Source: Flavobacterium panici
GTDB taxonomy: Bacteria > Bacteroidota > Bacteroidia > Flavobacteriales > Flavobacteriaceae
NCBI RefSeq assembly: GCF_903819335.1
Contig: NZ_CAIJDE010000047.1
Location: 134,633 to 186,187, forward strand
DNA: 51,555 nt
Reading direction: 5' to 3'
The notes beneath the pieces are model-generated. The model saw only the letters and a program-made list of their open reading frames with translations, made no database searches and was not told where the DNA came from. Of this stretch, positions 8,367 through 16,953 are shown piece after piece (position 1 is the first letter of the stretch; every line of letters begins with the position of its first letter). Made by a program: the position numbers and the translations under genes.

Positions 8367-8474
8367 GGGCCACGGGTTTTACGGATTAAACGGATTTACA
8401 CTGATTTATTTTTTATTCAAAACTTAAATAATATAATCTGTGTTGACCAGTTTCATCCGTAAAACCCGTGGCCC
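8367..8474. repeat. inverted repeat with arms 'gggccacgggttttacggat'
   Basis: The left arm (8367-8386) and the exact complement (8455-8474) enclose about 68 bases between two divergent genes. The position rules out a simple terminator. It is a variant of the gccacg families elsewhere. Confidence 0.65.
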
Positions 8475-8556
8475 ATATATTTTTTTTCAAAACTATCCTT
8501 TTCATAAATACTTTAAAAATACTATTTTTATCAATTAATAATACCTTTAAAGTATC

Positions 8557-9444
8557 ATGGAATTACGTCATCTAAAATATTTTTTGGCTGTAGCCGAAGA
8601 ACTGAACTTTACCAAAGCCTCAGAGAAACTGTTTATTTCGCAGCCGCCATTAAGCCGTCAGATTATCGAGTTGGAAGAAGAACTTCAGGCGAAGCTTTTC
8701 ATTCGGAACAATAAAAAAGTAGAATTAACCGAAGCCGGAAAATATTTTGAAAAAGAAGTCAAAACGCTTTTTCAGAACTTGGAACGGATTTCTTTAAAAA
8801 CAAAAAAGATTGCCGAAAATGTTTCAGGCGAATTCAGGATTGCTTATATCAGTTCAATCTATTCGGCAGTTATTTCAGATTTAATAAAACATTTAAAAAT
8901 ACAATTTCCGTATGTAAATTTCAAGCTTTTTGAAGTTTCTACCACAAAGCAAATCGATGCTTTAGAACAAGGAAAAATCGAAATGGGAATTATACGTTCT
9001 CCCATAAAATCTCCTAAAATAAAATCACATTTATGGTTTCAGGATGGATTTTCAATTGTATTCAATAAAAATAACATTCAACTAAAATCAGAAAAAGAGA
9101 TCTTGAATTTAAAAGAGGAAACTTTTGTATTCTTCAATAAAGATTATGCACCACATTATCATGAAGTTTTATTAGAACTTTGTGCTTTTTATGGCTTTAC
9201 GCCGAAGATAATTCATGAAGCGAATAACATTAATTCAATCGTACAATTAGTCAAAAACGGATTAGGGATTTCGATTGTTCCTTCGAATATTGCCAAAAAC
9301 AATCAAGATCCGGAAATAGGTTTTATCGAATTAAAAAAAGTCAATTTACGAACAGATGTTTCGATTATCACATCAAAAGAAGACGAATCTGAAATTACAA
9401 AAGCTGCTGTTAATTTTTTGTTGAATAAGAGCGGTTTGCGCTAA
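8557..9444 (+). CDS. LysR family transcriptional regulator
   Basis: The N-terminal winged helix (MELRHLKYFLAVAEELNFTKASEKLFISQPPLSRQI...) is followed by a periplasmic-binding-protein-like effector domain (about 90-290). At 295 residues it has typical length. It is divergent from the methyltransferase at 7642-8349, with a long inverted repeat between them. LysR proteins often control the divergent neighbour, but no T-N11-A site was identified with certainty. Confidence 0.92.
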   Translation: MELRHLKYFLAVAEELNFTKASEKLFISQPPLSRQIIELEEELQAKLFIRNNKKVELTEAGKYFEKEVKTLFQNLERISLKTKKIAENVSGEFRIAYISSIYSAVISDLIKHLKIQFPYVNFKLFEVSTTKQIDALEQGKIEMGIIRSPIKSPKIKSHLWFQDGFSIVFNKNNIQLKSEKEILNLKEETFVFFNKDYAPHYHEVLLELCAFYGFTPKIIHEANNINSIVQLVKNGLGISIVPSNIAKNNQDPEIGFIELKKVNLRTDVSIITSKEDESEITKAAVNFLLNKSGLR

Positions 9445-9458
9445 GTTTTGTGTTAAAA

Positions 9459-9704
9459 TTAATCTCGCAAAGTCGCAGAGTCGCAAAGTTTTTTATTTAA
9501 TATTTAATGGTATGCCCAAAGTTTGTCATTTCGACGAAGGAGAAATCTTCGCGAGAAGCTCGGCAAAGATTGGCTTACGTTGTGGAGTTACTTGCGAAGA
9601 TTTCTCCTTCGTCGAAATGACATAAAATGAGAAAAAAATCCTTTTAATCTTTTTAATCTGTGGCTAAAAAAAACTTTGCGCCTCTGCGTCTTTGCGAGAT
9701 TAAT
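9459..9704. repeat. nested repeat island: family B around family C
   Basis: Outer arms 'aatctcgcaaagtcgcagag' (9461-9490) and 'actttgcgcctctgcg...gcgagattaat' (9673-9704) enclose an inner inverted repeat (9524-9557 and 9592-9622; 'tgtcatttcgacgaaggaga') and a stretch 'cttttaatctttttaatctg'. A family A right arm follows at 9717-9741. The 398-base gap 9445-9842 holds nothing else I can call as a gene. Confidence 0.7.
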
Positions 9705-9842
9705 CAAAACTAATTAGTGGAAATTTGTGTAATTCGTGGCAAACAAAAAATCGTTACAATTTATCACACCAATCTCACCCATAAAAACAGAACTTTTAAA
9801 TACCTTAGCAAATTATAATTCTACAAAATAAAATCAATAAAA

Positions 9843-11123
9843 ATGGCTGAACAATCTTCAATTCAGTGTCCAAACTGCGGAACTCCTATCGATGTCAATG
9901 ATGTTTTAAAACATCAGTTGGAAGATAGCATACGCAAAGAATTTCAACAGAAAGCTACCATCCAAAATAAAGAATTAGAACTTAAAAACGAACAGTTCGA
10001 AAAAGCAAAAGCCGAATTTGAAGCCAAAAAGAAACAGGAAAACGAACTTTTTGCCGAGCGATTGGACCGAGAAAGAAAAATAGCCGAAAAAGAAATTTCT
10101 GAAAAACTTAAAATTAAACTCGAAGAAGAAAATAAAGACCGTTTGCTTTTAATGGAAAAAGAACTCTCTGAAAAGTCAGAAAAAATCAGAGAATTAAATA
10201 AAATGGAAGGCGAAATTGCAAAATTACAGCGTGAAAAACTGGAAATGAAAGAAGCAATTGAAGCCGAAGCGCAAAAGCAACTCAACGCTACTTTAGTTTT
10301 AGAACGTGACAAAATCCGTAAACAGGAAGAAGAAAAAAACGAACTAAAAATCAAAGAATACCAAAAACAATCTGACGATCAAAAAAAGCTGATCGAAGAA
10401 ATGAAACGCAAGCAGGAACAAGGTTCTATGCAGTTACAAGGCGAAGTAATGGAATTAGCAATTGAAGAATGGCTGGCAAATAATTTCCCGCTTGACAGCA
10501 TTGATGAAATAAAAAAAGGCGCAAATGGTGCTGATTGCCTTCAAATTGTAAACACGCGCGAATTGCAAAATTGTGGTTCAATTTATTACGAAAGCAAAAG
10601 AACAAAAGCTTTTCAGCCTTCCTGGATCGAAAAGTTCAAAAATGATATTAGAATCAAAAGAGCCAATATTGGTGTTTTAGTAACTGAAGTTATGCCGGCC
10701 GGAATGGAACGTATGGGAATGCGTGACGGTATCTGGATTTGTACGTATGAAGAATTTAAAGGTTTAAGCGCCGTTTTACGTCAGTCACTAATTCAGGTAA
10801 GTCAGGCCGTTCAGGCACAAGAAAATAAAGGCGATAAAATGTCGATGTTGTATGACTTTTTAACCAGCAACGAATTCCGTTTACAAATTGAAGGAATTGT
10901 AGAAGGTTTTACACAAATGCAAGGTGATCTTGATGCAGAAAAAAGAGCTATGCAGAGAATCTGGAAACAGCGTGAAAAACAAATCGAAAAAGTAGTTCAC
11001 AATACTTTAGGAATGTACGGATCGATTCGTGGAATTGCTGGAAATGCGGTTCAGACTGTACGAGCTTTAGAATTGGATTTTATTGAAGGTGATGATGAAG
11101 ATCCTAAAGAATTATTGGAATAA
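9843..11123 (+). CDS. DUF2130 domain protein, probable PD-(D/E)XK nuclease-like fold
   Basis: This protein has three parts. A half zinc ribbon (C9PNC12) opens it, a very charged coiled coil covers about residues 25-195, and a C-terminal DUF2130 domain covers about 200-420. In the last part Asp231 (GADCLQIV) and Glu250-x-Lys252 (YYESKRTK) match the spacing of a PD-(D/E)XK nuclease core, and FKNDIRIKRANIGVLVTEV follows. The function of the family is not known to me. The layout suggests a DNA- or RNA-acting enzyme tethered by a coiled coil. It stands alone, with repeats on both sides. Confidence 0.85.
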   Translation: MAEQSSIQCPNCGTPIDVNDVLKHQLEDSIRKEFQQKATIQNKELELKNEQFEKAKAEFEAKKKQENELFAERLDRERKIAEKEISEKLKIKLEEENKDRLLLMEKELSEKSEKIRELNKMEGEIAKLQREKLEMKEAIEAEAQKQLNATLVLERDKIRKQEEEKNELKIKEYQKQSDDQKKLIEEMKRKQEQGSMQLQGEVMELAIEEWLANNFPLDSIDEIKKGANGADCLQIVNTRELQNCGSIYYESKRTKAFQPSWIEKFKNDIRIKRANIGVLVTEVMPAGMERMGMRDGIWICTYEEFKGLSAVLRQSLIQVSQAVQAQENKGDKMSMLYDFLTSNEFRLQIEGIVEGFTQMQGDLDAEKRAMQRIWKQREKQIEKVVHNTLGMYGSIRGIAGNAVQTVRALELDFIEGDDEDPKELLE

Positions 11124-11212
11124 CAATGTGAGATGGCACGCAGATTTAACGGATTCGCTTACGCGAAAACACATATGTGCACAGATTTTTTGATGAGAAT
11201 TAAACACAATCT

Positions 11213-11312
11213 TGTCATTTCGAGGAACGAGAAATCGCACTCGAAACTCTACAAAGATTGGCGAATTTCTTTGCGGAATTACTAGTGCGATTTCTCGTTC
11301 CTCGAAATGACA
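11213..11312. repeat. inverted repeat, family C variant (ttgtcatttcgaggaacgag)
   Basis: Arms at 11213-11241 and 11285-11312 ('gtcatttcgaggaacgagaa' and complement) enclose a middle of 43 bases. Just upstream, 'ggcacgcagatttaacggatt' (11134-11154) belongs to another dispersed family. Confidence 0.65.
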
Positions 11313-11313
11313 A

Positions 11314-11348
11314 AATAAAAAAAGGCTTCTATTAATTTCGAAGCCTTT
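11314..11348 (-). terminator. terminator of the META lipoprotein gene, probably bidirectional
   Basis: Stem AAAGGCTTC (11321-11329) pairs with GAAGCCTTT (11340-11348). On the minus strand it is followed by TTTTTTTATTTT (11320 downward). On the plus strand 'catttttaa' follows, so it may serve the DUF2130 gene too. Confidence 0.65.
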
Positions 11349-11357
11349 CATTTTTAA

Positions 11358-11789
11358 TTAACCTTTTTTAAAGGACATTGTAAGTCCAAACTGATTAGAA
11401 AGGTAAAGTTTGTTATTTTCAATAGAGTAACCAGAAGTTGTTCTTAATAACTGCATAAATTCACCTTCTTTTTTTGCATCACATTTTTTAGTTTCTGATG
11501 TAAGATTAGGAAACTTAAGTTTTCCGGCTCCATCAGATTCTAAACTTCCTTTAATACCGTTGCATCCTGTTGAACCGGAAAAACTAGATGAAGACATTTC
11601 TAATTTTGGAGCATTAGAAAAATCTTTTTCAGTAATTACTTTTCCGTTTAAGTTTTCTAAAATCCAGGTTTGTTGTAGTTTCTTTTCGATTGCGTTTTCG
11701 TTAGTCGCAGCTGTAGAATTTGTAGTCTTACTTGACTTGCAGCTATAAGCTAATGAGACTGCAATAAACAACATTAAAATCTTTTTCAT
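11358..11789 (-). CDS. META domain lipoprotein (HslJ-like)
   Basis: This is a 143-residue lipoprotein. The signal peptide MKKILMLFIAVSLAYSC ends in a lipobox with Cys17. The mature part is one META domain (WILENLNGKVITEKDF ... FSGSTGCNGIKGSLE ... KKCDAKKEGEFMQLL), related to HslJ of E. coli. It is probably anchored in the outer membrane. A second META lipoprotein lies next to it on the same strand. Confidence 0.88.
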   Translation of the reverse strand: MKKILMLFIAVSLAYSCKSSKTTNSTAATNENAIEKKLQQTWILENLNGKVITEKDFSNAPKLEMSSSSFSGSTGCNGIKGSLESDGAGKLKFPNLTSETKKCDAKKEGEFMQLLRTTSGYSIENNKLYLSNQFGLTMSFKKG

Positions 11790-11904
11790 GTAAAATAAAT
11801 ATTTATAAGTTTTATTTTACAAAAATATTCCAGCTTTAAGTCATCTTTATGTTACTATAAGTTATTTTTAAACCATTCTAAGACATTTTTAAAATTCAAA
11901 ATCA

Positions 11905-12684
11905 TCAATCTACTTTCTTAAAAACCAAAAGTTTACCCGAAGGATTTGATAAAGTCAACCTATTATTTTCAATACTATAAGTAGTCGTATTTTGAAGAGC
12001 TTTAGTAAACTCACCTTCTTTATTCCCCGGCGCACAAGCCATTAAGGTCGAAATAACTTTGGAGAATCGAAGTAAATTCTTTTCATAAAAAACAGTTCCG
12101 CTGATTGCATTACAACCGCCGTAACCCATAAATTTATTTTCAGAAGAGTTGATTTCGATTCTTGGCAATTCTCTTTGAAAATCGGTTACAAAAACTTTAA
12201 AACCGTTGAGTTCTTCCAGAACCCAAATATCATGTAAACGATAATCGGTATTGTACTTTCCACATCCGCCGATCTTTTTAGTTTCTAATTCAGTATTATT
12301 TTTAATTTCTATGGAAACTTTATAAGGTGAAATGACGCCCGACATTGAATTCTGGCAATCTACTTGCTGAATTGTAATAGTTGCTGTTGAAGTTTCATTA
12401 GCAACTTTATACATCTTAACATTAGCATCCATAGCTTTAATTGCATCAACAGGTGTAAAAACAAGTTTCTCTTTTCCCGGAATCAACGACGTGAATATAA
12501 TCTCCTCATTTCCCATCTTTAAACCCCAAAACGGCTCATTTCCGGTTGCTGTAAAATAATATTTCATTTCATCTTCCTGAGAACCATATTCAGAAGTAGT
12601 TTGTGTATTTGAAGTTTTGTCTGTTGTAGATTTACAACCAATCATTACAGAAAGTAAGAACAAAAGTAAAAGTATATTTTTCAT
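11905..12684 (-). CDS. two-domain META lipoprotein
   Basis: The signal peptide has a lipobox at Cys17 (LLSVMIGC). Residues about 40-150 (YFTATGNEPFWGLKM ... CQNSMSGVISPYKV) resemble the COG3650-type domain often fused to META. Residues about 150-259 are a META domain (WVLEELNGFKVFV ... MGYGGCNAISGTV ... CAPGNKEGEFTKAL). Conserved Cys pairs may form disulfides in the envelope. The neighbouring META gene suggests duplication. The biological role is unknown beyond the envelope location. Confidence 0.88.
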   Translation of the reverse strand: MKNILLLLFLLSVMIGCKSTTDKTSNTQTTSEYGSQEDEMKYYFTATGNEPFWGLKMGNEEIIFTSLIPGKEKLVFTPVDAIKAMDANVKMYKVANETSTATITIQQVDCQNSMSGVISPYKVSIEIKNNTELETKKIGGCGKYNTDYRLHDIWVLEELNGFKVFVTDFQRELPRIEINSSENKFMGYGGCNAISGTVFYEKNLLRFSKVISTLMACAPGNKEGEFTKALQNTTTYSIENNRLTLSNPSGKLLVFKKVD

Positions 12685-12847
12685 AACGTTTTATTTGAAA
12701 TAACATAATTTAACAAAATACGAGTAAAATTCTTATGAATTTACGACAATATTTTGAACTTCTTATTTAGAATCTTTTCAAATTTAAAATAATTATCACT
12801 ATTCCATTTCACTAAAAACCCGCACTACGTAAAAGATTACGATGAAA

Positions 12848-12940
12848 TACGTATTCTCCAAATACTACATCTACTTAAAAAAATACCTTAATACGTATTT
12901 TTATAAGTATTAATACTTATATTTGCGTAGTAATACTTAA
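12848..12940 (+). promoter_or_regulatory. nirB promoter with heptamer repeats and 20-base palindrome
   Basis: The -7 box TATATTTG is at 12918-12925, with no clear TTG at -33. TACGTAT occurs at 12848-12854 and 12892-12898. A perfect 20-base palindrome (12902-12921) contains ATAAGTA-N4-TACTTAT (12903-12920), and TACTTAA lies at 12934-12940. TACTTAT fits the E. coli NarL heptamer TACYYMT. The palindrome overlaps the -7 box. Confidence 0.5.
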
Positions 12941-12951
12941 TTAAAGAAATC

Positions 12952-15465
12952 ATGATTAGAGTAATAGTAGTTGGAAACGGCATGGTTGGTTATAAATTTT
13001 GCGAAAAGTTCATTGCAAAATCAGGACAGGAAAAGTATCAAATTACCGTTTTTGGTGAAGAACCAAGGCGTGCTTACGACCGTGTTCACTTAAGTGAATA
13101 CTTTGGAGAAAAAACGGCAGATGATTTATCATTATGTACAACTGAATGGTACGCCGAAAACAATATTATTCTAAACACATCAGAATTAATTACAGATATA
13201 AATCGTACCGAAAAAACAATACATACTCATTTAGAAAAAACACATACGTACGATTACTTAGTTTTAGCAACAGGTTCATCAGCTTTTGTTCCGCCAATAG
13301 AAGGTGTCGAAAAAGAAGGTGTTTTTGTATACAGAACGATCGAAGACTTAGATGCTATTATGGCTTACGCCAAAAAGATAAAACAAAAAGGCGCAACCGA
13401 AGCCGCTGTTCTTGGTGGAGGATTATTAGGTCTTGAAGCAGCAAAAGCCGTTAGGGATTTAGGATTGAACCCGCATGTTGTCGAATTTGCTCCGCGTTTA
13501 ATGCCAAGACAATTAGACAAAGGCGGAAGCGATATGCTGCAAGCAAAAATTGAAGAATTAAATATTGGAATTCATCTTAACAAAGCAACGCAATATATTG
13601 ACGGAAAAGAAAGTATAACGGGAATGATGTTTGCTGACGACGAATTGTTAAAAGTAGACATGTTGGTTATATCTGCCGGAATTAAACCTCGCGACGAATT
13701 AGCTCGAGTTTCAGGACTTGAAGTGGGTTTACGAGGCGGAATCGTGGTAAACAATCAAATGCAGACATCAGATCCTTCTATTTATGCTATTGGCGAAGCG
13801 GCACTTTACAACCAAAATATTTACGGACTTGTTGCTCCAGGTTACGAAATGGCTGATGTTGCTGCAGAACAAATCTTAAATGGTTCTAAAACCATGAGAG
13901 AAACCATTGATATGTCGACACAATTGAAATTAATTGGTGTCGAAGTAGCAAGTTTTGGTGATCCTTTTATCGAAAATGATAATGTAACTGCCATTATTTA
14001 TGAGAATAAATTAAGCGGTGTTTACAAAAGAATCAATGTTACCAAAGATTCTAAAACACTTTTAGGCGGAATTTTGGTTGGAGATTCGAGCGATTATAAT
14101 TCGCTTTTCCAAATTTACAGTAACGCAATGGCATTACCTAAAAATCCGGAAAATCTAATTTTAGGTTCTCGCGACGGTTCTGAAGGTTCAAGTTTAGGAA
14201 GCGTAATGGATTTACCGGACACTGCCGTAATTTGCTCTTGCGAAAATGTAACGAAAGGTGCTATCTGCTGTAAAATTTTAGATGAAAGCTGTGCTAGTTT
14301 TTCAGATGTTGTGAAAGCAACGAAAGCTACTTCTGGCTGCGGTGGCTGTAAACCAATGGTTTCAGATTTGGTGAAAGCCACTCAAAAATCACTTGGAAAA
14401 GAAGTTAAAGAAGTAATCTGTGAACATTTCAGCTATAATCGTCAGGAATTATTCGATTTGGTAAAAATCAATAAATACGAGAATTTTTATGACGTTTTAG
14501 ATCATCACGGAAAAGGCGACGGCTGCGAAGTTTGTAAACCAGTTGTAGCTTCTATTTTCTCCAGTATTTATAACGACACTGCTAATAAACACGTTACAAC
14601 GCAAGATACAAACGATAGATTTTTGGCTAATATTCAACGAAACGGAACTTATTCTGTAGTTCCCAGAGTTGCCGGAGGTGAAATCACAGCTGAGAAATTA
14701 ATTGTGATTGGCGAAGTAGCCAAACAATTCGATTTATATACTAAAATTACCGGAGCGCAAAGAGTTGATTTATTCGGAGCGCATTTAAGTGATCTGCCTA
14801 AAATCTGGAAAATATTAATTGACAACGGTTTTGAAAGCGGTCATGCTTACGGAAAATCGCTTCGTGCCGTAAAAAGCTGCGTTGGAAATGCCTGGTGTCG
14901 CTACGGAATGGACGACAGCGCCGGATTTGCTATTGAACTTGAAAACAGATATAAAGGAATCCGTTCTCCGCATAAACTAAAAGGCGGTGTTTCGGCCTGC
15001 ATTCGCGAATGCGCAGAAGCAAGAGGAAAAGATTTCGGATTAATCGCTGTTGAAGGCGGCTGGAATTTATACATCGCCGGAAATGGCGGTGCAAATCCAA
15101 AACACGCTGTTTTATTAGCCGAAAAAATTGACAAAGAAACCGTAATCAAATACATGGACAGATTCTTAATGTATTACATCCGCACGGCTGGCCCGTTGAT
15201 TAGAACTTCAACTTGGTTAGAAAAACTAGACGGAGGTTTAGAATATTTAAAACAAGTTATCATCGAAGATAGTTTAGGAATCTGTGAAACATTAGAAGCC
15301 GAAATGCAGACTTTGGTAAACACTTTTGAATGCGAATGGAAACAAGTTCTGGAAAAACCAAGATTATTAAAACGCTTTAATCATTTCGTAAACTCAGATG
15401 AGAAAGACGAAAACGCTGTTTTTGTTCCGTTAAGAGATCAAAAAGCGCCAAAAGCGTGGACCTAA
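12952..15465 (+). CDS. nirB: NAD(P)H nitrite reductase large subunit
   Basis: This cytoplasmic enzyme reduces nitrite to ammonium with six electrons. In order it has an FAD/NADH module (VVGNGMVGYKF at the N-terminus, then VLGGGLLGLEAAKA), a BFD-type [2Fe-2S] segment near residue 425-470 (CSCENV ... GCGGCKP), a second CxxC stretch near 515-530, and the siroheme/[4Fe-4S] module with ligands Cys643, Cys649, Cys683 and Cys687 (SCVGNAWC and ACIREC). At 837 residues it has family length. NirD follows after 251 bases containing repeats. CobA at 39 kb would make the siroheme. Confidence 0.96.
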   Translation: MIRVIVVGNGMVGYKFCEKFIAKSGQEKYQITVFGEEPRRAYDRVHLSEYFGEKTADDLSLCTTEWYAENNIILNTSELITDINRTEKTIHTHLEKTHTYDYLVLATGSSAFVPPIEGVEKEGVFVYRTIEDLDAIMAYAKKIKQKGATEAAVLGGGLLGLEAAKAVRDLGLNPHVVEFAPRLMPRQLDKGGSDMLQAKIEELNIGIHLNKATQYIDGKESITGMMFADDELLKVDMLVISAGIKPRDELARVSGLEVGLRGGIVVNNQMQTSDPSIYAIGEAALYNQNIYGLVAPGYEMADVAAEQILNGSKTMRETIDMSTQLKLIGVEVASFGDPFIENDNVTAIIYENKLSGVYKRINVTKDSKTLLGGILVGDSSDYNSLFQIYSNAMALPKNPENLILGSRDGSEGSSLGSVMDLPDTAVICSCENVTKGAICCKILDESCASFSDVVKATKATSGCGGCKPMVSDLVKATQKSLGKEVKEVICEHFSYNRQELFDLVKINKYENFYDVLDHHGKGDGCEVCKPVVASIFSSIYNDTANKHVTTQDTNDRFLANIQRNGTYSVVPRVAGGEITAEKLIVIGEVAKQFDLYTKITGAQRVDLFGAHLSDLPKIWKILIDNGFESGHAYGKSLRAVKSCVGNAWCRYGMDDSAGFAIELENRYKGIRSPHKLKGGVSACIRECAEARGKDFGLIAVEGGWNLYIAGNGGANPKHAVLLAEKIDKETVIKYMDRFLMYYIRTAGPLIRTSTWLEKLDGGLEYLKQVIIEDSLGICETLEAEMQTLVNTFECEWKQVLEKPRLLKRFNHFVNSDEKDENAVFVPLRDQKAPKAWT

Positions 15466-15477
15466 AAAAGTTCTTTT

Positions 15478-15567
15478 AATCTCGCAAAGACGCAAAGACG
15501 CAAAGTCAAATTATAAAAACTTAAAAAAATAAAGAAAAAACTTTGCGCCTTCGCGTCTTTGCGAGCA
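15478..15567. repeat. inverted repeat, family B
   Basis: Arms 'aatctcgcaaagacgcaaag' (15478-15507) and 'ctttgcgccttcgcgtcttt' (15541-15567) sit just behind nirB. Family B is also at 9459-9704. Confidence 0.6.
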
Positions 15568-15631
15568 ATTTCACTCTAAGCAAAAAATAAGCTCCAAAAA
15601 ACAAAAAAATATCAATAACGTTTGCTGTCCT

Positions 15632-15693
15632 TCTTACCCTCTTTTTTACTGCGCCATCAAAACTCTCTTGATTGTAAAAAGAGGGCTAAGAAA
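15632..15693 (+). promoter_or_regulatory. long stem-loop between nirB and nirD
   Basis: TTCTTACCCTCTTTTTTAC (about 15631-15649) pairs with GTAAAAAGAGGG...TAAGAA (about 15674-15692). Inside it, ATCAA and TTGAT can extend the helix. It ends about 25 bases before nirD and is unlike the dispersed families. Possible roles are an RNA processing or stability element, or a leaky terminator setting the NirB:NirD ratio. Confidence 0.45.
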
Positions 15694-15716
15694 CAGGAAA
15701 TCAAAACAAAATTACA

Positions 15717-16094
15717 ATGGAAGAAATCTTAAGTCAATACGAAACAGTTCACCCAAGCGACGCAACAATTTGGTTTAAAGCGGGCAAAGTTGAAGATTTT
15801 CCAACCAATCGCGGCGGCTGCATTAAATACAAAAACAAGCAGATTGCTATTTTCAATTTCACACGCCGTAATGAATGGTACGCCTGCCAAAACGCCTGTC
15901 CGCACAAAATGGAAATGGTACTTTCAAGAGGAATGACAGGATCTACAGATGATATTCCAAAAATTGCCTGCCCAATGCATAAAAAAACATTCTCACTAGT
16001 AGATGGTTCTAACTTAAATGGAGACGATTTTAAAATTGCAACCTATCCGATTAAAGTAGTTGAAGACGAAGTATTTGTTGGATTTGTAGATTAA
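15717..16094 (+). CDS. nirD: nitrite reductase small subunit (Rieske type)
   Basis: This is the 125-residue Rieske-fold partner of NirB. The Rieske-type pairs CPH (QNACPHKMEM) and CPMH (IACPMHKKTF) are both present, so unlike some NirD proteins it may hold a [2Fe-2S] cluster. N-terminal residues about 1-15 are an extra tail. It forms a unit with nirB despite a 251-base gap. Confidence 0.93.
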   Translation: MEEILSQYETVHPSDATIWFKAGKVEDFPTNRGGCIKYKNKQIAIFNFTRRNEWYACQNACPHKMEMVLSRGMTGSTDDIPKIACPMHKKTFSLVDGSNLNGDDFKIATYPIKVVEDEVFVGFVD

Positions 16095-16100
16095 TTTTAA

Positions 16101-16315
16101 AACCACAGATTTCACAGATTAAAAGGATTAAAATTGTTTGCCACGACCCGAGCAATAGCGAACAGGCGAAGCAATTTCACGAATTAGCACGAATTAAATT
16201 AGTGGAATTCGTGGCAAAAAAACTTAACACCAGATTAAATCCAAAAAATCCTTTAATCTGTGGCAAAAAAACAAAAACAATAATTAGTGCTAATTCGTGA
16301 AATTCGTGGCTAAAA
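16101..16315. repeat. nested repeats (cacagattaaaaggatt around gccacgaatt)
   Basis: Outer arms 'ccacagatttcacagatt' (16103-16120) and 'tttaatctgtgg' (16252-16263) enclose a family A pair (16137 onward and 16192-16215) that itself carries a GC-rich insert 'cccgagcaatagcgaacagg'. Another family A arm follows at 16282-16311. Confidence 0.55.
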
Positions 16316-16329
16316 AAAACTTAATTCCG

Positions 16330-16337
16330 TATCTTTG
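16330..16337 (+). promoter_or_regulatory. -7 element of the DUF4202-sensor kinase unit
   Basis: TATCTTTG fits TAnnTTTG, 23 bases before the ATG at 16360. No clear -33 TTG. Confidence 0.4.
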
Positions 16338-16359
16338 AAATCTATTATCAAACCAAAAA

Positions 16360-16944
16360 ATGACTACACCTTTCCAAAAAGCAAGCGAATGGATTGATGC
16401 TGAAAACGCACAAGATCCAAACTTCGAAACCGACCAAAACAAAGAATATCCAAAAGAATTATTGTATTCAAACAGGATGTACGAAAGACTGATGCAGTTT
16501 GAACCCAATGCTTCTGAAGAAATTCAGATTGCGTCAAAAGCACAGCACATCTGCCGATGGAAAGTTGCTCGTGAATCATATCCAATGGATCGTGTGGGTT
16601 ATTTGAAATGGAGAGAAGAATTGAAGAAATTCCACGCTAAAACTACTGCCGAAATTCTTGAAAAAGCCGGTTATGATCAAACTTTTATCGATCGCGTTTC
16701 TTTTTTAATAGAGAAAAAATTACTTAAAAAAGATCACGAAACACAACTATTAGAAGACGTAATTTGTTTGGTTTTTTTAGAATATTACTTAGAACCTTTT
16801 GTTCATAAACATGACGAAGAAAAACTAAAAAATATCATCAAAAAAACCTGGGATAAAATGTCAGACAAAGGACATCAGGAAGCCTTAAAAATCAATTATT
16901 CTGAAGAAAATTTAAACCTTATAAAAGCATCTTTAGGATTGTAA
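16360..16944 (+). CDS. DUF4202 domain protein
   Basis: This is a 194-residue soluble protein of the DUF4202 family, known mainly as a neighbour of nitrate assimilation genes. Visible marks are FQKASEWIDAENAQDPN, KAQHICRWKVARESYPMDRVGYLKWR and LLEDVICLVFLEYYL. The conserved His in KAQHICRW and the acidic LEDV recall the metal ligands of HD-type phosphohydrolases, which is my inference only. It is followed after 9 bases by the nitrate sensor kinase, so a role in nitrate signalling is plausible. Confidence 0.85.
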   Translation: MTTPFQKASEWIDAENAQDPNFETDQNKEYPKELLYSNRMYERLMQFEPNASEEIQIASKAQHICRWKVARESYPMDRVGYLKWREELKKFHAKTTAEILEKAGYDQTFIDRVSFLIEKKLLKKDHETQLLEDVICLVFLEYYLEPFVHKHDEEKLKNIIKKTWDKMSDKGHQEALKINYSEENLNLIKASLGL

Positions 16945-16953
16945 ACCGACTCT

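Noticed and set aside
9944..10354. Antisense frame of 136 codons in the DUF2130 gene
   Set aside because: It is a Ser/Phe-rich shadow of the Lys/Glu coiled coil.
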